From Brachybacterium sillae (GTDB taxonomy: Bacteria; Actinomycetota; Actinomycetes; Actinomycetales; Dermabacteraceae), in the NCBI RefSeq assembly GCF_025028335.1, contig NZ_JAFEUW010000001.1, positions 310,001 through 374,000 on the forward strand: DNA of 64,000 nucleotides, written 5' to 3'. The translations under genes were made by a program, and so were the position numbers. The notes under the pieces are model-generated. The model was not told the origin of the DNA. It made no database searches and saw only the letters and a list, made by a program, of their open reading frames with translations. This document shows positions 46,380-54,889 of this stretch, one piece after another. How positions within the stretch are numbered: the first letter of the stretch is position 1; every line of letters starts with the position of its first letter.

Positions 46380-47300
46380 TCATCCCCCCTGCTGCGGGGA
46401 GAAGTACTGGGTGTCGAGGGCGCCGGAGATCCACCGCATGGCGGTCTGCAGGTGCTCCATCTCGTCCTGCAGGTTGCCCGTGACCTCCCCCAGGCGCCGG
46501 TAGCGCAGGCTCGCCAGGGCGGCGCCGACGGCGCGCCGCGCCGGGTCCTCGGTGCCGAGCCGGTCGAAGGCGGTGCCGTGCAGCCGGGCGAGGGTCTCCA
46601 GGGCGGTCTCCAGTTCCGCCAGGCAGTGCGCGATGGAGCGGGGGAACAGGGAGTCCAGCAGCAGGAACTCGGTGGCCCGGGCGGCGCTGACCTGCCCGCG
46701 GTAGGCGCGGATGAAGGCCTCATGGGCGCTGCAGGTGCGCAGCAGCACGGCGACCGCGCCGTCGTCGGTGTCCTCCAGGTCGTGGGCCTGCAGGATGCGG
46801 GAGATCATGTCGATCCGTTCGATGAGCTGCCCGATCCGCAGGAACAGCCACGCCTCATCGCGGACCATCGACGCCTCCACCAGGCCGTTGATCACGGCGC
46901 AGCGGTCCTTCGACCAGCGGAAGAACGCGTGCATCCGCGAGGGGTGGACGGTGCGCGGCAGCTCCAGGCGCGTGGTGTTCAGGGCCTCCCACACCTCGGT
47001 GGAGAGGACCTCGCGGGCACCGCGGGCGTTCTCCCGCGCCACCAGCAGCGACCCGGCGACCGACGACGGGTTGGAGCGGTCGGTGGCCAACAGGTCGAGG
47101 GTCCGCTGGGCGGTGAGGTCCTCCGCTGCCGCCGCGGGGCGGCCGAACATGCGGTGGATCTCCTGCAGCCGGTCCTCGGCGGGACGGGTGGCGTCCTCCG
47201 CGAGCACCTGCAGGTCGACGTCGAGGATGCGGGCGGTCTGGTCGGCCCGCTCGACGTACCGGCCGATCCAGTACAGCGAGTCGGCGATCCGGGACAGCAT
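46380..47300 (-). CDS. Alpha-E domain protein (DUF403)
   Basis: A 306-residue all-helical protein of the alpha-E family, recognised from [24 protein letters not shown] at the N-terminus and from [15 protein letters not shown] late in the chain. Alpha-E proteins are nearly always encoded next to a circularly permuted ATP-grasp enzyme, which precedes it here with a one-base TGATG overlap. A third partner, a transglutaminase-like protein, is normal in other genomes but absent from this neighbourhood. Biochemical function is unknown. Confidence 0.9.
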   Translation of the reverse strand: MLSRIADSLYWIGRYVERADQTARILDVDLQVLAEDATRPAEDRLQEIHRMFGRPAAAAEDLTAQRTLDLLATDRSNPSSVAGSLLVARENARGAREVLSTEVWEALNTTRLELPRTVHPSRMHAFFRWSKDRCAVINGLVEASMVRDEAWLFLRIGQLIERIDMISRILQAHDLEDTDDGAVAVLLRTCSAHEAFIRAYRGQVSAARATEFLLLDSLFPRSIAHCLAELETALETLARLHGTAFDRLGTEDPARRAVGAALASLRYRRLGEVTGNLQDEMEHLQTAMRWISGALDTQYFSPQQGG

Positions 47301-48970
47301 CAGCGGGCCTCCTCGTCGGTGGGGTGCGGGTCGGTGGCGTGCTGGTCGGTGGCGCCGTCGACCGGCTGCTCCACCACGATCATGGGGATCGCGGCGGTGA
47401 TGGGTGCGGGTTCAGCGAGACGCTCGTCGTCGCGGTCCATGTCGCCATCCTCGAGCTGCTCATCGGTGCCGGCGGCATCGACGCGCGAGATCACCCCGGT
47501 GGGGGTCGGCACCTGCACCAGCGTGGGCCGCTCCCCCGCCAGCACCCAGGTGTCCTTCGACCCGCCGCCGCGGGAGGAGTTCACGATCATCTCGCCGCGC
47601 GGCAGCGCCACCCGCGTCAGTCCCCCGGGCAGCACCCACACGTCCTCCCCGTCGTTCAGCGCGAAGGGCCGCAGGTCCACATGACGGGGTTCGGGCCCGT
47701 CCTCCACCAGGGTGGGGATGGTGGACAGCTGCACGATCGGCTTGGCGATCCAGCCGCGCGGATCGGCCACCAACCGGGCCCGCAGCTCGTCGAGTTCGGC
47801 GCGGGTGGCGCGGGGGCCGATGACGATGCCCTTGCCGCCGGAGCCGTCGACCGGCTTCACGACCAGTTCCTCGAGGCGGTCGAGGACCTCCTCGCGGGCA
47901 TGGTCCTCCTCCAGGCGCCAGGTGTCGACGTTCGGCAGCACCGGTTCCTCCCGCAGGTAGTAGCGGATGAGGTCCGGCACGTAGGTGTAGGTGAGCTTGT
48001 CGTCGGCGATGCCGTTGCCCACGGCGTTGGCGAGCACCACGGTCCCGGCGAGCACCGCCCGGATCAGGCCCGGCACCCCGAGCATGGAGTCGGGCCGGAA
48101 CACCTCCGGGTCGAGGAAGTCGTCGTCGGTGCGCTTGTAGATCACGTCGACGCGCTGCAGACCGGCGGTGGTGCGCATGTAGACGCGGTCGTTGCGGACC
48201 ACCAGGTCGCTGCCCTCGACCAGTTCGACGCCCATGGTGCGGGCCAGGAGGGAGTGCTCGAAGTAGGCGCTGTTGTAGCGGCCGGGGGTGAGCACCACGA
48301 CCGTCGGGTCCCCTCCGGCGCTCTCCGGGGCGGCGGCCTCCAGCGCCCGCAGCAGCCGGCCCGGGTATTCGTCGACCCGGCGGACGCTGTAGCGGGCGAA
48401 CAGCTCCGGGAAGGTCTGCGTCATGGCGCGGCGGTTCGACAGCACGTAACTGACGCCGCTGGGGGTGCGCACGTTGTCCTCCAGCACCCGGAAACCGCCG
48501 GAGCCGTCGCGCACCAGGTCGATCCCGGAGATGTGGATGCGCACACCGTTCGGCGGCCGGTAGCCGCGCATCGCCTCGACCACATAGGTGGAGGAACTCA
48601 CGAGTTCCGCGGGGACGACGCCGTCGCCGATGGCCCTCTGCTCGGTGTAGAGGTCGTCCAGGAACGCCTCGAGTGCCCTCACCCGCTGCGCGATGCCGAC
48701 CGACACCCGTGCCCATTCCTCGGGGGCGATCACCCGCGGTACTGCGTCGATCGGGAACGGCCGTTCCTCCCCGGCGTAGTCGAAGGTCACGCCCTGCGCG
48801 AGGTAGGAGCGGGCGAGCGATTCCGAGCGGGCCCCGAACTCCTCGACGCCGAGGTCGGTGAGACCGGCGTGGAGGCCGGCGTAGGTCTCACGCACGGTGC
48901 CGTCGGCGGCGATCATCTCGTCGCCGTCACCACCGGGCTCATATCCGCTGAACAGTGACGCGCCTGACAT
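47300..48970 (-). CDS. Circularly permuted type 2 ATP-grasp protein
   Basis: A 556-residue protein of the permuted ATP-grasp family (DUF404/DUF407), predicted to form an amide or peptide-like bond using ATP. Visible blocks are the N-terminal LYTEQRAIGDGVVPAELV, RIHISGIDLVRDGSGGFRVLEDN, GYVLSNRRAM-type SYVLSNRRAM, and the ATP-binding VVKPVDGSGGKGIVIG. Residues after about 500 form a charged, Asp/Glu/Pro-rich extension not expected in the family. The ATG at 48970 was preferred over TTG 48979; TAGATT ends 7 bases before it, pointing to a leaderless mRNA. Confidence 0.9.
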   Translation of the reverse strand: MSGASLFSGYEPGGDGDEMIAADGTVRETYAGLHAGLTDLGVEEFGARSESLARSYLAQGVTFDYAGEERPFPIDAVPRVIAPEEWARVSVGIAQRVRALEAFLDDLYTEQRAIGDGVVPAELVSSSTYVVEAMRGYRPPNGVRIHISGIDLVRDGSGGFRVLEDNVRTPSGVSYVLSNRRAMTQTFPELFARYSVRRVDEYPGRLLRALEAAAPESAGGDPTVVVLTPGRYNSAYFEHSLLARTMGVELVEGSDLVVRNDRVYMRTTAGLQRVDVIYKRTDDDFLDPEVFRPDSMLGVPGLIRAVLAGTVVLANAVGNGIADDKLTYTYVPDLIRYYLREEPVLPNVDTWRLEEDHAREEVLDRLEELVVKPVDGSGGKGIVIGPRATRAELDELRARLVADPRGWIAKPIVQLSTIPTLVEDGPEPRHVDLRPFALNDGEDVWVLPGGLTRVALPRGEMIVNSSRGGGSKDTWVLAGERPTLVQVPTPTGVISRVDAAGTDEQLEDGDMDRDDERLAEPAPITAAIPMIVVEQPVDGATDQHATDPHPTDEEAR

Positions 48971-48977
48971 GCCCCCC

Positions 48978-48983
48978 AATCTA
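48978..48983 (-). promoter_or_regulatory. -10 hexamer of the ATP-grasp gene (leaderless)
   Basis: TAGATT on the minus strand, 7 bases before the ATG at 48970. No clear -35. Confidence 0.5.
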
Positions 48984-49074
48984 AGCGCATCCCCCGTCGC
49001 GGGCTCACCGGACCACGGCGTCCAGGCACGCTCGGGCAGGATGGGAGGGTCCGACGATCGACCCGGAGGTGCAC

Positions 49075-49791
49075 ATGCCGAACCGATCCGTCCTCGTCCG
49101 CCTGGCGCGGACCGTTCTGCAGAACCCGAACGTGCAGCGCGGTGCCCGCCGACTCGCCGATTCCGCCATGCGTGCCGCGCAGCGTCGCCTGCTCGAGGCG
49201 CAGCGGGGCGGCACAGAGCCGCTCGGCGGTGACCAGAGTGCTCCCCACGGTGGCGGCCCGCACCGCGGCGGCCAGAGTGCCCGATCGACCGGGAGCGCCG
49301 GCACGGGACGTGCCTCGTCGGGAACCGCCGATGCGGTGGTCCACCGGGTGCTCGCCGACCGTGACGCGCGGGTCCCGGTGCGGTTGGAGTACGCGCCGCA
49401 TGATGATGCGGCCGCGGACCCCGGGGAGATCGTGTGGTCGTGGGTGCCCTTCGAGGAGGATCCCGGCCGGGGCAAGGATCGCCCGGTGCTGGTGCTCGCC
49501 CGTGAGGAGGCGCGGCTCGGAGGCAGCGACGGCAGCGGTCAGGTGCTCGTGGCGCTGATGCTCACCAGCCGCGACCGCGGCAGCGGCGATCATGTCGACG
49601 AGCACGGGCACCGCTGGGTGGATATCGGCACCGGGGCATGGGACCGCCAGCGGCGCCCCTCGGAGGTGCGGATCGACCGGTTGTTGCGTCTGCCGGTGGA
49701 GGCCGTGCGGCGGGAGGGGGACCGGCTGGACCGCGCCCGGTACGAGCGCGTGGCGCGCGCCCTCATCCAGGAGCATGGCTGGCGGGTCTGA
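49075..49791 (+). CDS. PemK/MazF-like protein, solitary
   Basis: A 238-residue protein whose C-terminal 130 residues match the PemK/MazF fold: GEIVWSWVPFEEDPGRGKDRPVLVLAREEA is the start, and RVDIGTGAWDRQRRPSEVRIDRLLRL-like sequence ends the barrel. The N-terminal 100 residues are basic and disordered. No antitoxin-sized gene accompanies it. Solitary members of this type occur near rpsT in many Actinobacteria, so a housekeeping nuclease-like or regulatory role is as likely as a toxin. The ATG at 49075 has GGAGG at 49065-49069 (a GTG at 49069 is the alternative). It is divergent from the ATP-grasp gene. Confidence 0.8.
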   Translation: MPNRSVLVRLARTVLQNPNVQRGARRLADSAMRAAQRRLLEAQRGGTEPLGGDQSAPHGGGPHRGGQSARSTGSAGTGRASSGTADAVVHRVLADRDARVPVRLEYAPHDDAAADPGEIVWSWVPFEEDPGRGKDRPVLVLAREEARLGGSDGSGQVLVALMLTSRDRGSGDHVDEHGHRWVDIGTGAWDRQRRPSEVRIDRLLRLPVEAVRREGDRLDRARYERVARALIQEHGWRV

Positions 49792-50068
49792 CCGTGGGCC
49801 CGGATGGGACGCAGACCACCCCTGGTCACCGCGGGGCAGCCGGAGCTGTTCTGGTAGCCTGACCTGCTGTATGCGTGCATACCGACCGGTGTGCGCACTG
49901 GGCGGCTCCCTTCCGTGTCCGGGAGACCGCGTCCGGTGCGACCCGGGCGCGTGATCGGGGCGGCGACCCGGTCCCGACGTCTCCAGGCGAACCCCACCGC
50001 CGGTCCCCGTCGGGTCCCGCACCTCGGCCCCTCGACGACCCATCGACGCAGGACGGAAAGAGTTCCAC
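49792..50068 (+). promoter_or_regulatory. rpsT leader region
   Basis: A 277-base stretch before rpsT. An extended -10 (TGGTAGCCT, 49852-49860) predicts a start near 49867, giving a leader of about 200 bases. The leader begins with a hairpin-like TATGC-GT-GCATA (49870-49881) and an open 27-codon reading frame (49871-49954). A long leader before rpsT fits autogenous control by S20, as known in other bacteria, but no specific binding structure was recognised. Confidence 0.45.
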
Positions 50069-50335
50069 GTGGCAAACATCAAGTCCCAGATCAAGCGGAT
50101 CAAGACCAACGAGAAGGCCCGCCAGCGCAACAAGGCGTACAAGAGCGAGCTGAAGACCTACGTCCGCAAGGTCCGCACCGCCGTGGCCGCCGGTGACACC
50201 GCCGCCGCCGAGGAGTCGCTGAAGGCCGCCTCCCGCAAGCTGGACAAGGCCGTCTCCAAGGGCGTGATCCACAAGAACCAGGCCGCGAACCGCAAGTCCG
50301 GTCTCGCGAAGCTGGTCGCCAAGGCCAAGGCCTGA
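50069..50335 (+). CDS. rpsT: Ribosomal protein S20
   Basis: A basic 88-residue protein binding 16S rRNA in the small subunit. The sequence opens with [18 protein letters not shown] and ends in a Lys/Ala-rich helix; length and composition match S20. The start is GTG at 50069, preceded by GGAAAG 10 bases upstream. It is monocistronic with its own promoter region and is closed by a strong hairpin shared with the convergent holA. Confidence 0.97.
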   Translation: MANIKSQIKRIKTNEKARQRNKAYKSELKTYVRKVRTAVAAGDTAAAEESLKAASRKLDKAVSKGVIHKNQAANRKSGLAKLVAKAKA

Positions 50336-50369
50336 TCCTCGACCTCTGCTCGGGCATCTGACCCGGCCC

Positions 50370-50409
50370 CGACAGCGCCCCGCACGGTTCACCGTGCGGG
50401 GCGCTGTCG
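50370..50409. terminator. Bidirectional terminator between rpsT and holA
   Basis: Arms 50370-50388 and 50391-50409 form an almost perfect 19-bp stem with a 2-base centre, the strongest hairpin in the window. It is 35 bases past the rpsT stop and 14 bases from the holA stop on the other strand. Confidence 0.9.
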
Positions 50410-50422
50410 CATGTGGTGACGT

Positions 50423-51412
50423 TCAGCGAGTGCGTCGGGAGCGCACGATCCGCTGGATCATCCGTTGCAGTGACCAGGCAGGATCCCGGCCCGCGCCCTT
50501 GATCTCATGGTCGGTCTGCGCGACGGCCTCCAGGGCGAGGGCGAGCCCCCGGTCGGACCAGGCGCGGGCATCGCGCTGCAGGTTGCGCACCATCCAGTCG
50601 GGCATGCCGAGGGTTGCGGCATTAGCCCCGGGGGCCCTGACCTTCGCCACGCCCCGCACTTTGGAGGCGACCGCCGCGACCAGCGGCACCGGGTCGACGC
50701 CGCCCAGGAGTGCCTGCTGCAGCAGCCGGGTGGCGTCGGACTCCCGCCCGGCGAGGGCGGCGTCGGCCACCGCGAAGGCGGTGGTCTCGACTCGCCCGGC
50801 GGTGACCGTACGGACGTCGTCGAGGTCGAGCGGCGGCGGAGTGGACCCGTCCTCGGGGGTGGTGTCCTCGAGCAGCTGCCGGGCGGTGGCGGCGAGCTCC
50901 GAGAGGTCGGAGCCGAAGGCGTCGACCAGGGCCGCAGCGGCCTCGGGCCGGATGCGCCGTGCCTGCCGGGTGAACTCCGCCATGACGAAGGTCTGTTTGT
51001 CAGCGGGGCGTTTCATCGGGTTGCACGGCACCCGGGGGATAGTCCGGTCCTTGCGCAGTGCGTCGAGGAGTTTCTTGGCGCGGTTGCCGCCGCGGTGGAT
51101 CAGCACCAGGGTGACGTCGGGTTCCGGCGCGCTGCGGTAGGCGTCGATCTCAGTGATCAGCGGCTCGGGGGCGCTCTGCAGATCCGGGACGACGACGAAC
51201 CGGGCCTCACCGAAGAGCGAGGGGCTGGTGACCGCGCTGAGCGCCCCTGCGGTGGCTCCCTCGGAGGTGATCTCGTGGAACGCGACCTCGGGGTCGCGGG
51301 TGCGGGCCAGCTCCTTCAGCCGTTCCAGGGCGCGCTGGGCCAGCAGCGACTCGCTGCCGTGCAGCAGCACGATCGGCGCCGGCGTCACGCTGTGCCATTC
51401 GACGTCGCTCAT
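50423..51412 (-). CDS. holA: DNA polymerase III subunit delta
   Basis: Clamp-loader subunit that opens the beta ring. The 329-residue protein follows the HolA pattern: an N-terminal AAA-like domain with LLHGSESLLAQRALERL replacing the Walker A site, a mid domain with NPMKRPADKQTFVMAEFTRQARRIRPEAAAALVDAFGSDL, and the C-terminal collar helices. The ATG at 51412 follows GAGG. The holA-comEC-comEA order is conserved in Gram-positive bacteria, with comEC 39 bases upstream. Confidence 0.93.
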   Translation of the reverse strand: MSDVEWHSVTPAPIVLLHGSESLLAQRALERLKELARTRDPEVAFHEITSEGATAGALSAVTSPSLFGEARFVVVPDLQSAPEPLITEIDAYRSAPEPDVTLVLIHRGGNRAKKLLDALRKDRTIPRVPCNPMKRPADKQTFVMAEFTRQARRIRPEAAAALVDAFGSDLSELAATARQLLEDTTPEDGSTPPPLDLDDVRTVTAGRVETTAFAVADAALAGRESDATRLLQQALLGGVDPVPLVAAVASKVRGVAKVRAPGANAATLGMPDWMVRNLQRDARAWSDRGLALALEAVAQTDHEIKGAGRDPAWSLQRMIQRIVRSRRTR

Positions 51413-51450
51413 GCCCTCCCTCTCCTCAGTCCCCGCGGACCGCGCCGATC

Positions 51451-53832
51451 CTATCGGGGAGCGGTGACAGACCGAGGGGCCAGCAGATCCCCGCGCGGCA
51501 GCACCACGGTGCCGTGCTCGTCGGTGCGCACCACCCCGGCGCCGCTGCTGCGCAGCAGATCCAGGGTATGCGCGGTCGGGTGGCCGAAGCTGTTGTCCCG
51601 GCCGACACCGATCAGGGCGAGCCGCGGGGACAGCTGCCGGTAGAGCCCGGCATCCTGGCGTCGGGATCCGTGGTGGGCCACCTTCACCACGGCGGCGGGG
51701 CCGGGCTGCAGCTCGGCCAGGCGTCGCTGCGCCACGGGTTCGAGGTCCCCGAGGGCGACGATCCGCGGGCCGCCGTGCAGGCGGACATCCAGGACGACGG
51801 AGCAGTCGTTGGCGTCATCATCCTCTCCCCCACCTGTCTCGGCGGCGGACGCCGCCCGGGCCTGGGAGGCATCCGGGGGCCACAGCACCTCCACGGTCGC
51901 CTGTCCGAGGCGGGTGGCGTCCCCGCGCTGCACCGCCCGCACCGGCACCCCGGGCACGACGGCGCTGCGGGCCTCCGGCAGGGGGCAGACCCACTGTGCG
52001 GCAGGGATGCGTCCCCCGGTGAGGGCCGGGATCCCGCCGGTGTGGTCGGCGTGGGGGTGGGTGAGGACCAGCAGGTCGATGTTTTCCACCCGCAGGTGGT
52101 CCAGGCAGCGGCGCAGATTCTCCGGATCAGGTCCGGTGTCGATGAGGACGGTCGTGGTCGGTGCCGGGCGGATGAGCAGGGCGTCGCCCTGCCCGACGTC
52201 GCACAGTGCCACCTGCCAGTCCGGGGTGGGCCCCCAGGGGGTGCGCTGCAGCACCGGCACCGTCAGCTGGGCGACGAGCACGGCGGCGAGGAGCCACCTC
52301 ACCGGCCGGCGGTGCCGCAGGGCCGCGGCGACGGCCAGGGCGAGAAGGACCCCGGTGGCGAGGAGGGCTCCGCGGGGCCCGTCGGGCAGGGGGATCCGGG
52401 CACCGGGGAGCTCTGCGGCCGCTCGGGCGATTCGGACGATCATCTCCGCGGCGCCCCCGGCGACCGTCGCGCAGCACCGCGCCGCGGCCGGCCACCAGGG
52501 CCCGAGCAGCACCGCCGCGACACCACCGAGGGTGGCGGGCAGCACCAGCGGTGCAACCAGAAGGTTCACCAGCACTGACCAGGCGGACATCTCCGGCGCC
52601 AGCAGCACCAGGACGGGGGTGCAGACCATCTGCGCCACCAGCGGCACCGCCACCGTGGCCGCGACCGAGCCGGGCAGGTGACTGCCGGTGAGATCACGCA
52701 GAAGACGTGCGGCCGGAGGCACGAGAAGCAGGATCGACGCCGTGGCGAGGGCGGACAGCACGAAACCGATGCCGGCGGCGGTGCCCGGATCGTGCAGGGC
52801 CCAGATCAGCACGGTCAGGGCGAGGCAGGCGGTGGCGTGGGCGCGGTGGCCGAGCGCCCGGGCCAGCAGGAGCGGTGCGGCCATGGTGGCGGCCCGTAGC
52901 ACGCTCGGTTCCGGCCCGACGAGCACCACGTATCCGGTGACGGCGAGGGCACCGACCGCCAGTCGCGTCCGCCGCGGCACTCCGAGCAGAAGGAGCGGGC
53001 CCACGACGGCTCCGAGGATCAGGGCGATGTTCGCTCCGGAGACGGCCACGAGGTGGGAGATCCCGGAGCGGCGCATCGCCTCCTCGGTGTCCTGGCTCAG
53101 GCCGCGGGTGTCGCCGATGCTCATGCCTCTCACCAGGGCGGCGACGTCCGGCGGGAGATGCGCGGTGCTGCGCAGGGCATGGGCGCGCAGCACCGCACGG
53201 GGACCCGTCTCCCGCTGCACCGTCCGGGCCGAGCTGATCCGCAGTTCGCGGTAGGTGCCGTCGATGCGCAGGCTGCCGCGCACCTCGAGCACGTCCCCGG
53301 CGCGGGCTGCACCCAGGGGCATCCCGTCCGTGTCCCGCAGGATCACCCGGGTGCCCCGCGGCAGCATGACCTCGCGGGAGCCGATCCGCACGGGACCGCC
53401 TTCCAGCCGGGCGGTGGCGAGACGCCCTGCGGGGGCGGCCGCATCCTCCGTGGCCCATGCCGGGGGTGTGGCCGTTCGTGGTTCGCCCAGCAGTCGCACC
53501 TGCCCGGTGAGGATCGCCCCACGAGCGCCGGCGCCCTCGAGGGTCACGCGGGTCGCCGTCGTCGTCTGCACGGACGGCAGCAGCGGCACCGTGAGCACGA
53601 GCAGCAGGGCACCGTGGCGCAGGAGGGCCCGTCGCAGGCCACGATCGGGCACCAGCAGGCCGATGATCCCGGCGGTGGCGAGGACCGCCGCGATCACCGC
53701 TGCGGCACCCCGCACCCCGGTGTGGGATCCGGTGATGGCCGCCGCCCACACCACGCCCGCCGCGGGCAGCAGTCGCAGCTCCGGACCCCGTCGACGGGTG
53801 TCCCTCCCCGCGGTGGTGGCCGGGCCGGTCAC
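51451..53832 (-). CDS. comEC: ComEC/Rec2 DNA internalisation channel
   Basis: A 793-residue membrane protein carrying DNA across the cytoplasmic membrane during natural transformation. It has an N-terminal helical pair and OB-like DUF4131 region (about 20-210), the Competence domain with many membrane helices (about 215-505; HLVAVSGANIALILG is conserved), and a C-terminal metallo-beta-lactamase domain (about 525-785) with THPHADHTGG, likely degrading the non-transported strand. The GTG at 53832 overlaps the comEA stop by 4 bases. No frameshift was seen, so DNA uptake could be functional, although other competence genes are not in this window. Confidence 0.94.
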   Translation of the reverse strand: MTGPATTAGRDTRRRGPELRLLPAAGVVWAAAITGSHTGVRGAAAVIAAVLATAGIIGLLVPDRGLRRALLRHGALLLVLTVPLLPSVQTTTATRVTLEGAGARGAILTGQVRLLGEPRTATPPAWATEDAAAPAGRLATARLEGGPVRIGSREVMLPRGTRVILRDTDGMPLGAARAGDVLEVRGSLRIDGTYRELRISSARTVQRETGPRAVLRAHALRSTAHLPPDVAALVRGMSIGDTRGLSQDTEEAMRRSGISHLVAVSGANIALILGAVVGPLLLLGVPRRTRLAVGALAVTGYVVLVGPEPSVLRAATMAAPLLLARALGHRAHATACLALTVLIWALHDPGTAAGIGFVLSALATASILLLVPPAARLLRDLTGSHLPGSVAATVAVPLVAQMVCTPVLVLLAPEMSAWSVLVNLLVAPLVLPATLGGVAAVLLGPWWPAAARCCATVAGGAAEMIVRIARAAAELPGARIPLPDGPRGALLATGVLLALAVAAALRHRRPVRWLLAAVLVAQLTVPVLQRTPWGPTPDWQVALCDVGQGDALLIRPAPTTTVLIDTGPDPENLRRCLDHLRVENIDLLVLTHPHADHTGGIPALTGGRIPAAQWVCPLPEARSAVVPGVPVRAVQRGDATRLGQATVEVLWPPDASQARAASAAETGGGEDDDANDCSVVLDVRLHGGPRIVALGDLEPVAQRRLAELQPGPAAVVKVAHHGSRRQDAGLYRQLSPRLALIGVGRDNSFGHPTAHTLDLLRSSGAGVVRTDEHGTVVLPRGDLLAPRSVTAPR

Positions 53833-54779
53833 ACCGTGACCCGGTCCCGCAGGTCGGCGAGGATCGCCGGCCCGATGCCGGAGACCTCATCGAGCTGGTC
53901 CACGGAGGTGAAGGGCCCGTTGGTGGTGCGGTGGTCGATGATGCGCTGCGCCAGGGCGGGGCCGATGCCCGGCAGTTCCTCCAACGCGGCGGCATCGGCC
54001 GTGTTGACGTTCACCCGTGACGATCCCGAGCCGTCCACCTCCCCGCCGCCGGTGCCCGACTCCGGTGACGTGCCGACATCGTGGCCGGTCCCCGCGCCCG
54101 GTGCGGAGCTCGGCCCGGCGGGCCCGGAGGCCGTGAGGGGAGGCTCCTCCCCCGGCCGCGGCACGTGCACCTGCTCCCCGTCGACGACCGGCCGGGCCAG
54201 GTTCACCTGCTGCAGGTCCGCCTCCGTCGTGGTGCCCCCGGCGGCGTCGACCGCGTCAGCGACCCGCGCCCCGGGACTGAGACGGACGATGCCCGGGGTG
54301 GCTACGGCCCCGGTGACGTGCACGATCAGCGGACCCGGCGCCGGTTCCGTCGCACCGGGGTCGGCGGGGACGGGCACGGGGGGTGCCGGCGGTGCGGACG
54401 CTCCCGGTGGCGATGTTCCCGCGGGCGCCGCCTCCGAGGAGGACGGCGTCACCGCCCCGCCGGCGATCTCCTCAGCGCGGGCGCTCTCCGTGGCCGCGGC
54501 CGATGGCGGCTGGTCCAGACCGAGGTCGGCCGGCGGCAGGGCGGTCCCGGCGGTCGCCAGGTGCACGGCACCGCCCGCGACGACCAGCAGCACGGCCACG
54601 CCGCCGATGCTCCCGGCGCTGGGGCGGGGGATGTCCTGCCACCACGGTCTGCGCACGGTCTCCCGGTGATCGCGCACCTCCACCAGGGGTTCCGCCTCCG
54701 GGGCGGGTGCCGTGTCCACGGCGGCGCGGTGGCGTGGCCCGACGCGACGGCCGGGGGGAACGGGGCTGAGTCGACTCAT
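53829..54779 (-). CDS. comEA: ComEA-like DNA-binding protein
   Basis: A 316-residue membrane-anchored DNA receptor. Residues 1-55 are Arg/Pro-rich and cytoplasmic, a single helix is at about 60-78 (IGGVAVLLVVAGGAVHLAT), then a Pro/Ala-rich linker, an SLBB domain at about 150-200 (LIVHVTGAVATPGIVRLSPGARVADAV), another low-complexity linker and the C-terminal helix-hairpin-helix pair (NVNTADAAALEELPGIGPALAQRII). ATG 54779 was chosen because TAGCGT ends 7 bases before it. It heads the comEA-comEC-holA operon. Confidence 0.92.
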   Translation of the reverse strand: MSRLSPVPPGRRVGPRHRAAVDTAPAPEAEPLVEVRDHRETVRRPWWQDIPRPSAGSIGGVAVLLVVAGGAVHLATAGTALPPADLGLDQPPSAAATESARAEEIAGGAVTPSSSEAAPAGTSPPGASAPPAPPVPVPADPGATEPAPGPLIVHVTGAVATPGIVRLSPGARVADAVDAAGGTTTEADLQQVNLARPVVDGEQVHVPRPGEEPPLTASGPAGPSSAPGAGTGHDVGTSPESGTGGGEVDGSGSSRVNVNTADAAALEELPGIGPALAQRIIDHRTTNGPFTSVDQLDEVSGIGPAILADLRDRVTV

Positions 54780-54786
54780 GCCCCGG

Positions 54787-54792
54787 ACGCTA
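54787..54792 (-). promoter_or_regulatory. -10 hexamer of the comEA operon (leaderless)
   Basis: TAGCGT on the minus strand, exactly 7 bases before the comEA ATG at 54779. The same hexamer and spacing occur before the leuA leader peptide. Confidence 0.5.
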
Positions 54793-54889
54793 GGCGCCTC
54801 CCGCACCACGCGCGCGGCCCCGTCGTCGCGCTGGGGATACCCGGCCCCTGGGGAGGAAACGCAGCGGGAGTCGGGCTCGGATCAGTGGA

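Noticed and set aside
49075-50335. Antitoxin partner for the PemK-like protein
   Set aside because: Neither neighbour is antitoxin-sized and helical; the next gene is rpsT and the divergent one encodes an ATP-grasp enzyme.
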